Positions 41,142 through 49,676 of a DNA stretch of 64,000 nucleotides are shown in pieces. The notes below the pieces were generated by a model. That model was not told where the DNA came from, made no database searches, and saw nothing but the letters and a program-made list of their open reading frames with translations. The translations under genes and the position numbers were made by a program. Origin of the DNA: JBFKAV01 sp041621405 (GTDB taxonomy: Bacteria; Pseudomonadota; Alphaproteobacteria; Rhodobacterales; Rhodobacteraceae); assembly GCA_041621405.1 (NCBI GenBank), contig JBFKAV010000001.1, positions 1 to 64,000 of the forward strand, written 5' to 3'. Positions within the stretch are counted from its first letter, which is position 1, and every line of letters begins with the position of its first letter.

Positions 41142-41767
41142 CTGGTGCCCTCGCGATCCTTCGCCACGCGGTAGTAGGACCAGAGCAGCCGGGCCGCAAC
41201 GCCCCGCCACGGCGACCAGGCCTCCGCCATTTCCCGCAGCGCCGCCTCGCGCGGGCGCTCGGGCAGCTCGAAGAGGAGCCGCGCCGCTTCCTGCAGCGCG
41301 AGGTCGCCCGGGGCGAAGACGTCGGCACGGCCGAGCGAGAACATCGCGTAGATCTCGGCGCTCCAGCGGCCGATGCCCGGTACTTCCGTGAGGGTGGCGA
41401 TGACCTCCTCGGTCGGTGCGGTGCGAAGCGCGGGGTAGGAGATCCGGGCGCTGGCGAGCGCGCGGGCGTAGCGGGCCTTCTGGCGCGACAGGCCGCAGGC
41501 CCTGAGCGCCTCGTCACTGGCCCTCGCGACGGCGCGCGGGCGGGTGAGGCCCCGGGTCTTCAGCCTTCCCCAGATCGCGTCGGCGGCAGCCACCGAGACC
41601 TGCTGGCTCACGATCGCGTCGAGCAGGGGCGCGAAGCCGTCCGTCTTCCGGCGGAGCGGCAGCGGGCCGGTCAGCGACAGAGCATGGTCGAAGCGGGGCT
41701 CGCGCCGGCGAAGCCAGTCGGCGCCTTCGGCGACGCAGGCCGGTGTCTCGATGATGCGGCCGACCAT
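41138..41767 (-). CDS. DNA-3-methyladenine glycosylase (AlkA-type HhH-GPD)
   Basis: A 209-residue base-excision repair enzyme that removes alkylated purines. The HhH-GPD motif is LTEVPGIGRWSAEIYAMFSL, followed by GRADVFAPGDLALQ with the catalytic Asp. IVSQQVSVAAADAIWGRL is the typical preceding helix. It lacks the N-terminal AlkA domain of E. coli, as do many short alphaproteobacterial homologues. GGAAGGAG precedes ATG 41767. Followed by the esterase gene with an ATGA overlap. Confidence 0.93.
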   Translation of the reverse strand: MVGRIIETPACVAEGADWLRRREPRFDHALSLTGPLPLRRKTDGFAPLLDAIVSQQVSVAAADAIWGRLKTRGLTRPRAVARASDEALRACGLSRQKARYARALASARISYPALRTAPTEEVIATLTEVPGIGRWSAEIYAMFSLGRADVFAPGDLALQEAARLLFELPERPREAALREMAEAWSPWRGVAARLLWSYYRVAKDREGTR

Positions 41768-41895
41768 GGCAGCTCCTTCCCGTGGCCGAGACTGGACCGA
41801 TGCCGGAGCGGCGGCAAGGGGCGCGGCCGCGGATTTGGCTGGCAAGGCCGGGGCGTCGCGCGCTATGGGAGCGTCAGGTCGAGCGGAAGGCAGAC

Positions 41896-43110
41896 ATGAC
41901 CGAGGCCCTGCGCGAAAGAGCCCTGCCCGCGCGCCGCAACGTGGCGGTGCTGGTGCTGGCACAGGCTTTCCTCGGCGCGCAGATGCCGATGATCTACACC
42001 ATCGGCGGGCTGGCGGGGCAATCGCTCGCCGCCAACGCCTGCTGGGCGACGCTGCCGATATCGCTGATCGTGCTCGGCTCGATGCTCACCGCGACGCCGC
42101 TCTCGGCGCTGATGCAGCGCTTCGGGCGGCGGGCGGGCTTCGCGGTGGGGGCGGCGGGTGGCGCCTCGGGCGCGGCGGTGGGCGCCTGGGGGCTGATCGA
42201 GGCGAGCTTTCCGCTGTTCCTGGCGGGCTCGTTCCTCACCGGGATTTACATGTCGGCGCAGGGCTTCTACCGCTTCGCCGCGACCGATACCGCCGACGAA
42301 GCCTTCCGGCCGAAGGCGATCGCCTACGTGATGGCGGGAGGGCTCGCCTCGGCGGTGATCGGGCCGCAGCTGGTGAAGGTCACGGCGGACGCGATGGTGG
42401 TGCCGTTCCTCGGCACCTACGTCGTGGTGATCGCGATCAACTTCGCGGGCGCGCTTCTCTTCCTCTTCCTCGACATTCCGGCCCCTTTGCGGCCCGCGGC
42501 GGGCGCGCCCCGCGGCCGGACGCGGCTCGAGCTCCTGGCCACGCCGCGGATCGCGGTGGCGGTGATCTGCGCCAGCGTCTCCTACGCGCTGATGAGCCTG
42601 GTGATGACCTCGACGCCCCTGGCCGTCGTCGGCTGCGGCTTCGACAAGGCGAACGCCGCCGACGTGGTCACCGCCCACGTGCTCGCGATGTTCGCGCCCT
42701 CGTTCGTCACCGGCCACCTGATCGCGCGTTTCGGCACGGAGAGGATCATGGCGACGGGGCTGGCGATCCTGGCCGCGGCCGGTGCGGTGGCGCTGTCGGG
42801 GGTGAACCTCGGGCAGTTCTTCCTGGCGCTGATCTTGCTAGGGGTCGGCTGGAACTTCGGCTTCATCGGGGCGACGACGATGCTGGCCTCGTCGCACACC
42901 GCCCAGGAGCGGGGACGGATGCAGGGCCTGAACGACATGATCGTCTTCGGCTCGGTGACGCTGGCCTCGCTCGCTTCCGGCGGGCTGATGAACTGCTCGG
43001 GCGGGACGCCGCAAGCGGGCTGGACGGCCGTGAACCTCGCCATGGTGCCCTTCCTCGCGCTCGCCGGGGGCGCCCTGATCTGGCTGGTGATGCGGCCGAA
43101 GGCCGCCTGA
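41896..43110 (+). CDS. MFS transporter
   Basis: A 404-residue major-facilitator permease with twelve predicted helices. The first helix is NVAVLVLAQAFLGAQMPMIY. The loop 2-3 signature appears as ALMQRFGRRAGFAVGAAGG. A second-half equivalent is LIARFGTERIMATGLAILAA. YISMSAQGFYRFAATDTADEAF-like sequence (near residues 120-140) is typical of a bacterial YcaD/YfcJ-like subgroup. ATG 41896 has GGAAGG upstream. Substrate unknown. Divergent from alkA. Confidence 0.9.
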   Translation: MTEALRERALPARRNVAVLVLAQAFLGAQMPMIYTIGGLAGQSLAANACWATLPISLIVLGSMLTATPLSALMQRFGRRAGFAVGAAGGASGAAVGAWGLIEASFPLFLAGSFLTGIYMSAQGFYRFAATDTADEAFRPKAIAYVMAGGLASAVIGPQLVKVTADAMVVPFLGTYVVVIAINFAGALLFLFLDIPAPLRPAAGAPRGRTRLELLATPRIAVAVICASVSYALMSLVMTSTPLAVVGCGFDKANAADVVTAHVLAMFAPSFVTGHLIARFGTERIMATGLAILAAAGAVALSGVNLGQFFLALILLGVGWNFGFIGATTMLASSHTAQERGRMQGLNDMIVFGSVTLASLASGGLMNCSGGTPQAGWTAVNLAMVPFLALAGGALIWLVMRPKAA

Positions 43111-43263
43111 GACGCCGGCACCGCAGCAGGCCCGCCGCCTGCCAACCAGATCGCGCGGCCTTCGGCCGCAAGACCTCCCTCTCGCGTCCTCGCCTCCGGC
43201 TCGGGACGCTCGGATGGGCCTTCGGCCCGGATACCTGACACCGGATGAAGGCGAGGGGGCTGC
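43111..43263 (+). other. Downstream region of the MFS gene with two TTC-loop hairpins
   Basis: Left part of the 319-bp gap before selO. It contains GCGGCC-TTC-GGCCGC (43155-43169) and GGGCC-TTC-GGCCC (43216-43228). Neither is followed by a T-tract. They may stabilise or weakly terminate the MFS transcript. No frame with coding character was seen. Confidence 0.4.
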
Positions 43264-43400
43264 TTCACCCTGGTCGAAATATCCCCGCCGGAGGCACGAA
43301 GTCCTGCGCCGCGCGGCACGCGCGGCGCCGGGCCCAACGGGAGGAGCCGATCTCAGATCGGCGACGACGGGCGCGAGCGCCGCGGGCTTCGCTCTAGGCT
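43264..43400. repeat. Structured intergenic repeat, copy 4
   Basis: The plus strand has CTGGTCGAAATATCC (43270-43284), identical to the core at 25688. After a GC-rich stretch come GGCCCAAC, GAGGA and the hairpin GCCGATC-TCA-GATCGGC (43346-43362), then GACGA and a second short hairpin GGCG-CGAG-CGCC (43370-43381). The layout and flanks match copy 1 near 2.1 kb base for base in spacing. In the first stem, three base pairs differ by paired substitutions. It lies upstream of selO in plus orientation. Confidence 0.6.
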
Positions 43401-43429
43401 CGGCGGCGGAGCGGAGCTATGTAACAGTG

Positions 43430-44920
43430 ATGCCGCTGACGATGCCCTTCGACAACTCCTTTGCCCGGCTGCCCGGCCGGTTCTACGCCAGGCTCGACCC
43501 GACGCCGGTGGCCGGGCCGAGGCTCATGAAGCTCAACGAGCGGCTCGCCGCCGAGCTCGGGCTCGACGCGGCGGCGCTGGCCGCGCCGGAGGGCGTGGCG
43601 ATGCTGGCAGGCAACCTGGTGCCCGAGGGCGCCGAGCCGCTGGCGCAGGCCTATGCCGGGCACCAGTTCGGCGGCTGGGTGCCGCAGCTCGGCGACGGCC
43701 GGGCGATCCTGCTCGGCGAGGTCGTGGCGCCCGAGGCGAGCCCGCTCGCCGGGCGGCGCTTCGATCTGCAGCTCAAGGGCTCCGGCCGCACCCCCTATTC
43801 CCGGATGGGCGACGGCCGGGCCTGGTTCGGCCCGGTGATCCGCGAGTACCTCGTGAGCGAGGCGATGCACGCGCTCGGCATCCCCTCGACTCGCGCCCTG
43901 GCCGCGGTGGCGACGGGCGAGACGGTGTTCCGCGAGGAGCCCCTGCCCGGGGCGGTACTGACGCGGGTCGCCGCCTCGCACATCCGGGTCGGCACCTTCC
44001 AGTTCTTCGCCGCCCGGCGCGACGTCGAGGCGCTGCGGCTCCTCACCGAGCACGCGCTCGCGCGCCACTACCCCGAGCGCGCCGAGGCCGAGCGGCCGGC
44101 GCTGGCGCTCGTCGAGGCGGTGGTCGCCGCCCAGGCGCGGCTGGTGGCGCGCTGGATGGGGGTGGGCTTCATCCACGGCGTGATGAACACCGACAACGCG
44201 GCGATCTCGGGCGAGACCATCGACTACGGCCCCTGCGCCTTCATGGACGCCTATCACCCCGAGACCGTGTTCTCCTCGATCGACACGTTCGGCCGCTATG
44301 CCTATGCCAACCAGCCGCAGATCGCGGTGTGGAACATGGCGCAGCTCGCCTCCGCGCTCCTACCGCTGATCGACGAGGACGAGAGCCGCGCGGTCGAGCT
44401 CGCCACCGCGGCGGTGCACGGGTTCGCGCCGATCTTCGAGGCGGAATGGGCGGAGGTCTTTGCGCGGAAGGTCGGGCTCGAGAGCCACGCCGAGGACGGT
44501 GCCGGGCTGGCACAGGAGCTCCTGGCGGCGATGGCGCGGAACGGGGCCGACTTCACCCGCACCTTCCGCGCGCTCTCGGGACTCGGCGACGCACCCGGCG
44601 CCGACGAGCTGGCGCGCGCCGAGTTCGTCGACCCCACCGAGTTCGACGCCTGGGCGGCGCGCTGGCGGGCGCGGCTCGCGCGCGAGCGGCGCGACGCGGC
44701 CGCGCGGCAGGACGCGATGCGCGCCGCCAACCCCGCCTTCATCCCGCGCAACCACCGCGTCGAGCAGGCGATCCAGGCGTCGGTTGCGGGAGATCTCCAG
44801 CCTTTCGAGCGGCTTCTCGCTGTGCTTGCCCGGCCCTATGACGACCAGGCCGGCGCAGAGGACCTTCAGGCCGCGCCCGAAGAGCACGAGGCGGTGCGGC
44901 GCACCTTCTGCGGCACGTGA
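43430..44920 (+). CDS. selO: Protein adenylyltransferase SelO (YdiU)
   Basis: SelO is a pseudokinase that AMPylates proteins, linked to redox stress. The 496 residues show the flipped-ATP kinase motifs: YAGHQFGGWVPQLGDGRA, LQLKGSGRTPYSRMGDGRAW (Lys), VIREYLVSEAMHALGIPSTR and GVMNTDNAAISGETIDYGPC (metal Asn/Asp). The C-terminal NPAFIPRNHRVEQAI is conserved. This is a bacterial form; it ends RRTFCGT without a visible selenocysteine context. ATG 43430 begins MPLTMPFDNSFARLP; ATG 43442 is an alternative. The longer frame upstream runs through the repeat. Confidence 0.96.
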   Translation: MPLTMPFDNSFARLPGRFYARLDPTPVAGPRLMKLNERLAAELGLDAAALAAPEGVAMLAGNLVPEGAEPLAQAYAGHQFGGWVPQLGDGRAILLGEVVAPEASPLAGRRFDLQLKGSGRTPYSRMGDGRAWFGPVIREYLVSEAMHALGIPSTRALAAVATGETVFREEPLPGAVLTRVAASHIRVGTFQFFAARRDVEALRLLTEHALARHYPERAEAERPALALVEAVVAAQARLVARWMGVGFIHGVMNTDNAAISGETIDYGPCAFMDAYHPETVFSSIDTFGRYAYANQPQIAVWNMAQLASALLPLIDEDESRAVELATAAVHGFAPIFEAEWAEVFARKVGLESHAEDGAGLAQELLAAMARNGADFTRTFRALSGLGDAPGADELARAEFVDPTEFDAWAARWRARLARERRDAAARQDAMRAANPAFIPRNHRVEQAIQASVAGDLQPFERLLAVLARPYDDQAGAEDLQAAPEEHEAVRRTFCGT

Positions 44921-44921
44921 G

Positions 44922-45575
44922 CTATTTCTGCGCCTTGCGGAACAGGCGCCGGTTGGCACGGACGAAGTCGGCGATCGGTCCGGTCTCGCCGCCGGGCCAC
45001 CAGCCCTTGAGGTAGAAGAACCCGGCCCCGGCGCCGAGCGCGGCGCCGCAGGCGTCGACGATCAGGTCCCACATCGTGTCGATCAGGCCGGATTTCTGCA
45101 TGTTGAGGCCGAAGTTCCGGTCCATCACGAACTCCAGCAGCTCCCAGAGCACGCCGATGGTCATCGCGAAGCAGAAGGCGAAGAAGGCGATCGCCCAGGG
45201 CGGTGCGGCATAGCGGTCGCCCTCGAAAAGCATCAGCATGAACAGAACCCCCACGAGCCCGAAGCCCATGGCCGCGCCGGAATGCATCGCGACGTCCCAC
45301 CACCAGAACCGGTCGTAGAAGTCGAAAGCCTCGCCAAGAAAGATCGTGGCGAAGGAGAACAGCACGATTCCGGCGAAGAACGAGGTCGGAAGCCGAAGCC
45401 CGAAGCGATTGGCGAAGAGGATCGGCAGAAGCGACACCGTGAACGTGGCGGCGGCGACGAAGGCCACGGCCCAGCTGCGATCGGCCAGCGCGAAGACGAA
45501 TGCGAACGCCAGCGCCACCCAGATGGCGATGACCAGTAGCGGCGGGCGGCGCAGATGGTTCTGGTGATCCGACAT
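44922..45575 (-). CDS. DUF2238 (YjdF-like) membrane protein
   Basis: A 217-residue inner-membrane protein with about six helices: LLVIAIWVALAFAFVFAL, SWAVAFVAAATFTVSLL, a helix ending FFAGIVLFSFATIFLG, then AMHSGAAMGFGLVGVLFML, AIAFFAFCFAMTIGVLWE and IDTMWDLIVDACGAALGA. GEAFDFYDRFWWWDVAMHSG and WELLEFVMDR with DTMWDLIVD resemble DUF2238/YjdF. Function unknown. Tail-to-tail with selO, one base apart. Confidence 0.85.
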   Translation of the reverse strand: MSDHQNHLRRPPLLVIAIWVALAFAFVFALADRSWAVAFVAAATFTVSLLPILFANRFGLRLPTSFFAGIVLFSFATIFLGEAFDFYDRFWWWDVAMHSGAAMGFGLVGVLFMLMLFEGDRYAAPPWAIAFFAFCFAMTIGVLWELLEFVMDRNFGLNMQKSGLIDTMWDLIVDACGAALGAGAGFFYLKGWWPGGETGPIADFVRANRRLFRKAQK

Positions 45576-45663
45576 AGCAGTAGTCTCGTTGCACCCGGCG
45601 CGGCTGCAAGACCACGCGTCGCGCCCTATATATGGTACCGATGGAAGGATATAAACGAAAACG

Positions 45664-46359
45664 ATGCGACGAGTTCGATTAGCCAGTTACAATGTGCACA
45701 AATGCCTCGGTACCGACGGGCGCCGCGCGCCGGGCCGTGTGCTCGACGTGATCAATTCGCTTGATGCCGACGTGGTGGCGCTTCAGGAGGTCGACCGGCG
45801 GTTCGGGCCGCGCCCCGCGGCGCTGCCGCGGCGGCTGATCGAGAAGCATTCCGATTTCGTGGCGGTGGCGGACGAGGGCTGGGGTCCGAGCCTCGGCTTT
45901 CACGGCAACGCGATCCTGTTGCGCCGGGGGATCGAGGCGAAGGAAGTGCACGGCCTGACGCTGCCGGGCCTCGAGGCACGCGGCGCGCTGCTGGTCGAGG
46001 CCAATGGCGCCGTGGGACCGTTCCGCGCCGTGGCCGTGCATCTGGGGCTGCGTCGGCGCGACCGGGTGCTGCAGATCGCGGCGATTCGGGCCGCCCTTTC
46101 CGCGCGGGCAGAGATGCCGACGGTGGTACTGGGCGATTTCAACGAATGGTCGACGCTGAAGGGCCTGGAGGGGTTGGGCGGCTACCAGGTGCTGGCGCCG
46201 GGGAAGAGCTTCCATACCCTGCACCCGATGGGACACCTCGACCGGATCGCGCTCGGACATGGTCTTGCCGTGGCGGATGCCGGGGTCCTCGACACGGGGC
46301 TGGCGCGACGCGCCTCCGATCACCTGCCGGTCTGGGCCGAGGCGCGGCTCGCGGCCTGA
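45664..46359 (+). CDS. Endonuclease/exonuclease/phosphatase (EEP) family protein
   Basis: A 231-residue EEP-fold hydrolase. Motifs: RLASYNVHKCLGTDGRR (Asn metal/phosphate site), VVALQEVDRRF (metal Glu), FHGNAILLRRG, VAVHLGLRRRDRVLQ, VVLGDFNEWSTL (catalytic Asp/Asn) and RRASDHLPVWAE (Asp-His). Members act on DNA, phospholipids (CL/PLD-operon associated) or other phosphodiesters; the compact size suits the small phosphodiesterase subgroup. AAGGAT lies about 13 nt before ATG. Its last 40 bp overlap the convergent EamA gene. Confidence 0.9.
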   Translation: MRRVRLASYNVHKCLGTDGRRAPGRVLDVINSLDADVVALQEVDRRFGPRPAALPRRLIEKHSDFVAVADEGWGPSLGFHGNAILLRRGIEAKEVHGLTLPGLEARGALLVEANGAVGPFRAVAVHLGLRRRDRVLQIAAIRAALSARAEMPTVVLGDFNEWSTLKGLEGLGGYQVLAPGKSFHTLHPMGHLDRIALGHGLAVADAGVLDTGLARRASDHLPVWAEARLAA

Positions 46360-47237
46360 GGGCGGTTCATGAGCAGGAGCCCGACGGCGACGAGGGCGAG
46401 CGCGCCGAGGATCGCGGCCGAGACCTCTTCGCCGAGGAGCGCCCAGCCGAGCGCGACGCCGACGACCGGCGTCAGGAACGAGAAGCTCGCCACCGAAGAG
46501 GCCGGGTAGCGCTGGAGCAGCGCCAGCCAGCCGATGAAGCCGAAGGTCACCACGACGACGGCTTGGAACATCAGCCCCGCGACATGGAGCGCGCCCGGAT
46601 CGCGCAGGAGCGGGCCGAAGAGCGGCGCCGCGAGGGTCAGGACCGGCAGCGATACCGCGACCTGCCAGAGCAGCTGCATCTCGGGCCGCACCCGCGCCAT
46701 CGCGGTGAGACGCGCGCAAAGCGCGATGCCGGCCCAGCCGAGCGCTGCGCCGAGCGCGAAGAGATCGCCTGCGAGGCTCGCCTCGCCGGAGGCGGTCCTT
46801 CGGTCGAGGATCGCCCAGGCGACGCCGGCGAAGGCGAGCGCGAGGCCCAGGGCCTTCGAGGGCGTGAGCCGCTCGCCCGGCAACAGCAGATGCGCGGCGA
46901 GCGCCAGCCAGACCGGCATCGAGTAGAAGAGCACCGAGGACCGGGCCACGGTGGTGCGGTCGAGCGCGAGGTAGAGAAACACGAACTCGGCCGTGAACAC
47001 GCAGCCGATCAGGAGCCCTGCGCCCCAGGTGCCCGGCGCGGGGCGGGCGGAGTATCCGCGGAGCCGCATCCAGACGAGGATGCAGGGGATCGCGATGGCC
47101 GAGCGCAGGGCGCAGACGAAGACCGGCTGGAAGCCGCCGTTGGTCACCTTGATCGAGACCTGGTTGAGCGCGAAGAGAAGCGCGAAGCCGATGAGCGCGG
47201 AGGCGCCGAAGCCGTCGATCCCGTCCTTCCGCTCCAT
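46320..47237 (-). CDS. EamA/DMT-family transporter
   Basis: A 305-residue drug/metabolite transporter with ten predicted helices and two EamA repeats (about 10-140 and 158-290). Start MERKDGIDGFGASALIGFAL; loops such as LYLALDRTTVARSSVLFYSMP and ALLQRYPASSVASFSFLTPV are typical of the family. Substrate unknown (amino acids, nucleobases and drugs occur). Its 3' end overlaps that of the EEP gene by 40 bp on the opposite strand. Confidence 0.92.
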   Translation of the reverse strand: MERKDGIDGFGASALIGFALLFALNQVSIKVTNGGFQPVFVCALRSAIAIPCILVWMRLRGYSARPAPGTWGAGLLIGCVFTAEFVFLYLALDRTTVARSSVLFYSMPVWLALAAHLLLPGERLTPSKALGLALAFAGVAWAILDRRTASGEASLAGDLFALGAALGWAGIALCARLTAMARVRPEMQLLWQVAVSLPVLTLAAPLFGPLLRDPGALHVAGLMFQAVVVVTFGFIGWLALLQRYPASSVASFSFLTPVVGVALGWALLGEEVSAAILGALALVAVGLLLMNRPQAASRASAQTGR

Positions 47238-47330
47238 CGTGCCGCCTCCCGGCGCCCTGCTTCGGGCCGGGCGGGACGGGTGTCAAGCGGCCCGGCCCCG
47301 TGCTAGGAGGCGGCAAACGAGGGACCGCCG

Positions 47331-48587
47331 ATGAATGTTCTTCAGGTCGCATCGCTCCTGATCGTTCTCGCCGCCGCCTTCGGGGCGATCAACTACCTGT
47401 TCCTGCGCCTGCCGCAGTCCATCGGCATCCTCGTCGTGGCGCTCTTCGCCTCGTTCGCAGCGATGGCGCTCGATGCGGCTCTGCCTGGCCTCGGCATCGC
47501 CGTGACGCTGCGCGAGTTCGTGGCCGAGATCGAGTTTTCCGACGCGCTCCTGGAGGGCATGCTCGGGCTCCTCCTCTTCGCCGGTGCGCTCCACCTGAAG
47601 GTCGACGAGCTGCGCGCCCAGGCGCTGGTGGTGCTGGCCATGGCAACGCTCGGGGTGGCGATCTCGGTCGCCGTCGTCGGGGCGGGGTTCTCCTGGCTCA
47701 CCGGGATGCCGCTTCTCGCCGCGCTGGTGTTCGGCGCCGTCGTCTCGCCGACCGATCCGGTGGCGGTCCTGGGCGTCCTGCGCGAGGCGAACCTGCGCCG
47801 CTCGCTGGCAACCAAGATCGCCGGAGAGAGCCTCTTCAACGACGGTGTCGCCTACGTCGTGTTCCTGATCCTCGCGGGCCTCGCCTTTCCCGCCGGCGGC
47901 CACGGCGAGGACCATGGCGGCTTGGGCGCCGCCGGGCTGCTCTTCGTCCAGGAGGCCGGCGGCGGCGCGCTCCTTGGCGCGGTGCTCGGCTGGCTCACCT
48001 TCCGGGTCATGCGCCGGATCGACGACTACGCGCTCGAAGTGCTGCTGACGCTGGCGCTCGCCTTCGGCGGCTACGAGCTCGCGATCTGGCTCCATGTCTC
48101 GGCGCCGATCATGGCGGTGGTTGCCGGGCTCTTCATCGGCCATGTCGGCATGAAGCACGGCATGAGCGAGGAGACGCGCGATTACGTCGACGCGTTCTGG
48201 AAGATGATCGACGAGATCCTGAACGCGGTGCTGTTCCTGCTGATCGGGATCGAGGTCTTCGCGGTGGTGTTCGAGGCGGCCTGGCTTCCCGCGCTCGCCG
48301 GCGCCATCGTGCTGGCCCTCGCGGGCCGCCTCGCGGCGGTCGCGGTGCCGGTCCTCATGCTCAGGCTGGTCCGAGACTTCGGCCCCGGCACGATTCCGAT
48401 CATGACCTGGGGCGGCTTGAAGGGGGGGATCTCGGTGGCCCTCGCCCTTTCGCTGCCCGAGAGCGAATGGAAGCCCCTGATTCTGACTGCAACCTACGTC
48501 GTCGTGGTGTTCTCGATCGTCGTGCAGGGGCTGACCGTCGCGCCGTTGGCCCGCCGCCTCGGCCGCGAGCCGGAGCTCGGCGCATGA
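47331..48587 (+). CDS. CPA1/NhaP-type cation:proton antiporter
   Basis: A 418-residue antiporter with about twelve helices that exchanges Na+ (or K+) for H+. The CPA1 ion-site motifs are GAVVSPTDPVAVLGVL (near residues 133-148) and AGESLFNDGVAYVVF (Asn-Asp pair, near 164-178). FWKMIDEILNAVLFLLIGIE is another conserved NhaP helix. There is no large C-terminal TrkA domain. A GAGGG sequence precedes ATG. Its stop overlaps the start of the ankyrin-containing gene (ATGA). Confidence 0.94.
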   Translation: MNVLQVASLLIVLAAAFGAINYLFLRLPQSIGILVVALFASFAAMALDAALPGLGIAVTLREFVAEIEFSDALLEGMLGLLLFAGALHLKVDELRAQALVVLAMATLGVAISVAVVGAGFSWLTGMPLLAALVFGAVVSPTDPVAVLGVLREANLRRSLATKIAGESLFNDGVAYVVFLILAGLAFPAGGHGEDHGGLGAAGLLFVQEAGGGALLGAVLGWLTFRVMRRIDDYALEVLLTLALAFGGYELAIWLHVSAPIMAVVAGLFIGHVGMKHGMSEETRDYVDAFWKMIDEILNAVLFLLIGIEVFAVVFEAAWLPALAGAIVLALAGRLAAVAVPVLMLRLVRDFGPGTIPIMTWGGLKGGISVALALSLPESEWKPLILTATYVVVVFSIVVQGLTVAPLARRLGREPELGA

Positions 48588-49675
48588 CGCGGGAGGATGC
48601 GAACCGGCGGCTCCTGGTGGCCGCTCAGTCGGGCGACCTCCTCGGGGCGGAGCGGGCGCTCGACCACGGCGCCGATCCCGAGGCGGTGGGACCGACCGGT
48701 TGGACGGCGCTCCTGGGCGCGGTCTCGATGGGCGACTTGCCGATGGTGCGGCTGCTCCTCGACCGGGGCGCCGACGCCAGCCGCGAAGTGACGCTGCCGC
48801 CCCCCGGAGAGGCGGCGATCCGGCAGATCGAGGCCGAGCTCGGCGCGCCGCTGGCGGAGGCCGGGCGGGAGGCCCTGATGGGCGCGCCGGTGATGAGCGC
48901 GGCCTCGGAATGCACCGACCCCGAGATCGCGCGGCTGCTCCTCGAGCACGGCGCGTCGGCCATGGCATTCGAGCGCGACATGCTGCGCATTCTGACCGGC
49001 GCCGACCAGATCGCGCCGGTCGCGCTCACCGCGGCGGTGTTCGCCGCCGGCCGCGCCGCACGCTTTGGCCGCACAAATCCGGAGCCGGCGATGGAGCCGT
49101 TCTGGCAGGAGCAGATCCGGACCTTCGCCGACGGCTATTCCGGCGGCCGGCAGCCGTTTCTCAGGGGCGAGGCGGTCTACGAACCGCCGCCGGTCTGGTC
49201 TTTCGACCGCTTCGGGCAAAGCGTCACGCGCCTGCCGGACGGGCGCTGGGTGCTGATCGCCGGCGAGCACGAGGATTACTACGACCCGGATTTCTGCATC
49301 TACAACGACGTCACTGTGCTCGACGGCGAGGGCGGGCTGGCGCATTTCCTCTACCCGCGCGAGGTCTTCCCGCCGACCGACTTCCACTCGGCCACGCTTC
49401 TCGGCGACGCGATCCTCCTGATCGGCAGTCTTGGTTACACGGAGGATCGCCGCGAGGGCGAGACGCAAGTGTTGCGTCTGTCGCTTGACGACTTCTCGAT
49501 CGCGCCGGTTGCGACCGGCGGCGACAATCCGGGCTGGATCAACCGGCACCGGGCGGTGCTCGAGGGCGGGAGGATCCTGGTGTCGGGCGGCAGGGTGGAG
49601 CCGGGCTTCCGCAACCTCGAGGGGCGCTGGGCGCTCGATCTGGAAGGCTGGCGCTGGTCGCGCCTGGAGGACTGA
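48584..49675 (+). CDS. Ankyrin-repeat protein with kelch-like C-terminal half
   Basis: A 363-residue protein, apparently cytoplasmic. Residues 8-65 form ankyrin repeats (LLVAAQSGDLLGAERALDHG, TALLGAVSMGDLPMVRLLLD), with a third near ECTDPEIARLLLEHG. The second half (about 205-360) has beta-rich, kelch-like repeats: FGQSVTRLPDGRWVLIAGEH, FHSATLLGDAILLIGSLGY and NRHRAVLEGGRILVSGGRV, each followed by strands. I know of no named family with this combination. It is coupled by ATGA overlap to the NhaP antiporter and lies 1 bp before zntB, so it may scaffold or sense one of those transporters; this is inference. Confidence 0.8.
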   Translation: MTREDANRRLLVAAQSGDLLGAERALDHGADPEAVGPTGWTALLGAVSMGDLPMVRLLLDRGADASREVTLPPPGEAAIRQIEAELGAPLAEAGREALMGAPVMSAASECTDPEIARLLLEHGASAMAFERDMLRILTGADQIAPVALTAAVFAAGRAARFGRTNPEPAMEPFWQEQIRTFADGYSGGRQPFLRGEAVYEPPPVWSFDRFGQSVTRLPDGRWVLIAGEHEDYYDPDFCIYNDVTVLDGEGGLAHFLYPREVFPPTDFHSATLLGDAILLIGSLGYTEDRREGETQVLRLSLDDFSIAPVATGGDNPGWINRHRAVLEGGRILVSGGRVEPGFRNLEGRWALDLEGWRWSRLED

Positions 49676-49676
49676 G

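Noticed and set aside
43430..44920. Selenocysteine-containing SelO.
   Set aside because: The C-terminus ends RRTFCGT at a normal stop with no downstream SECIS-like context; bacterial SelO commonly lacks selenocysteine.
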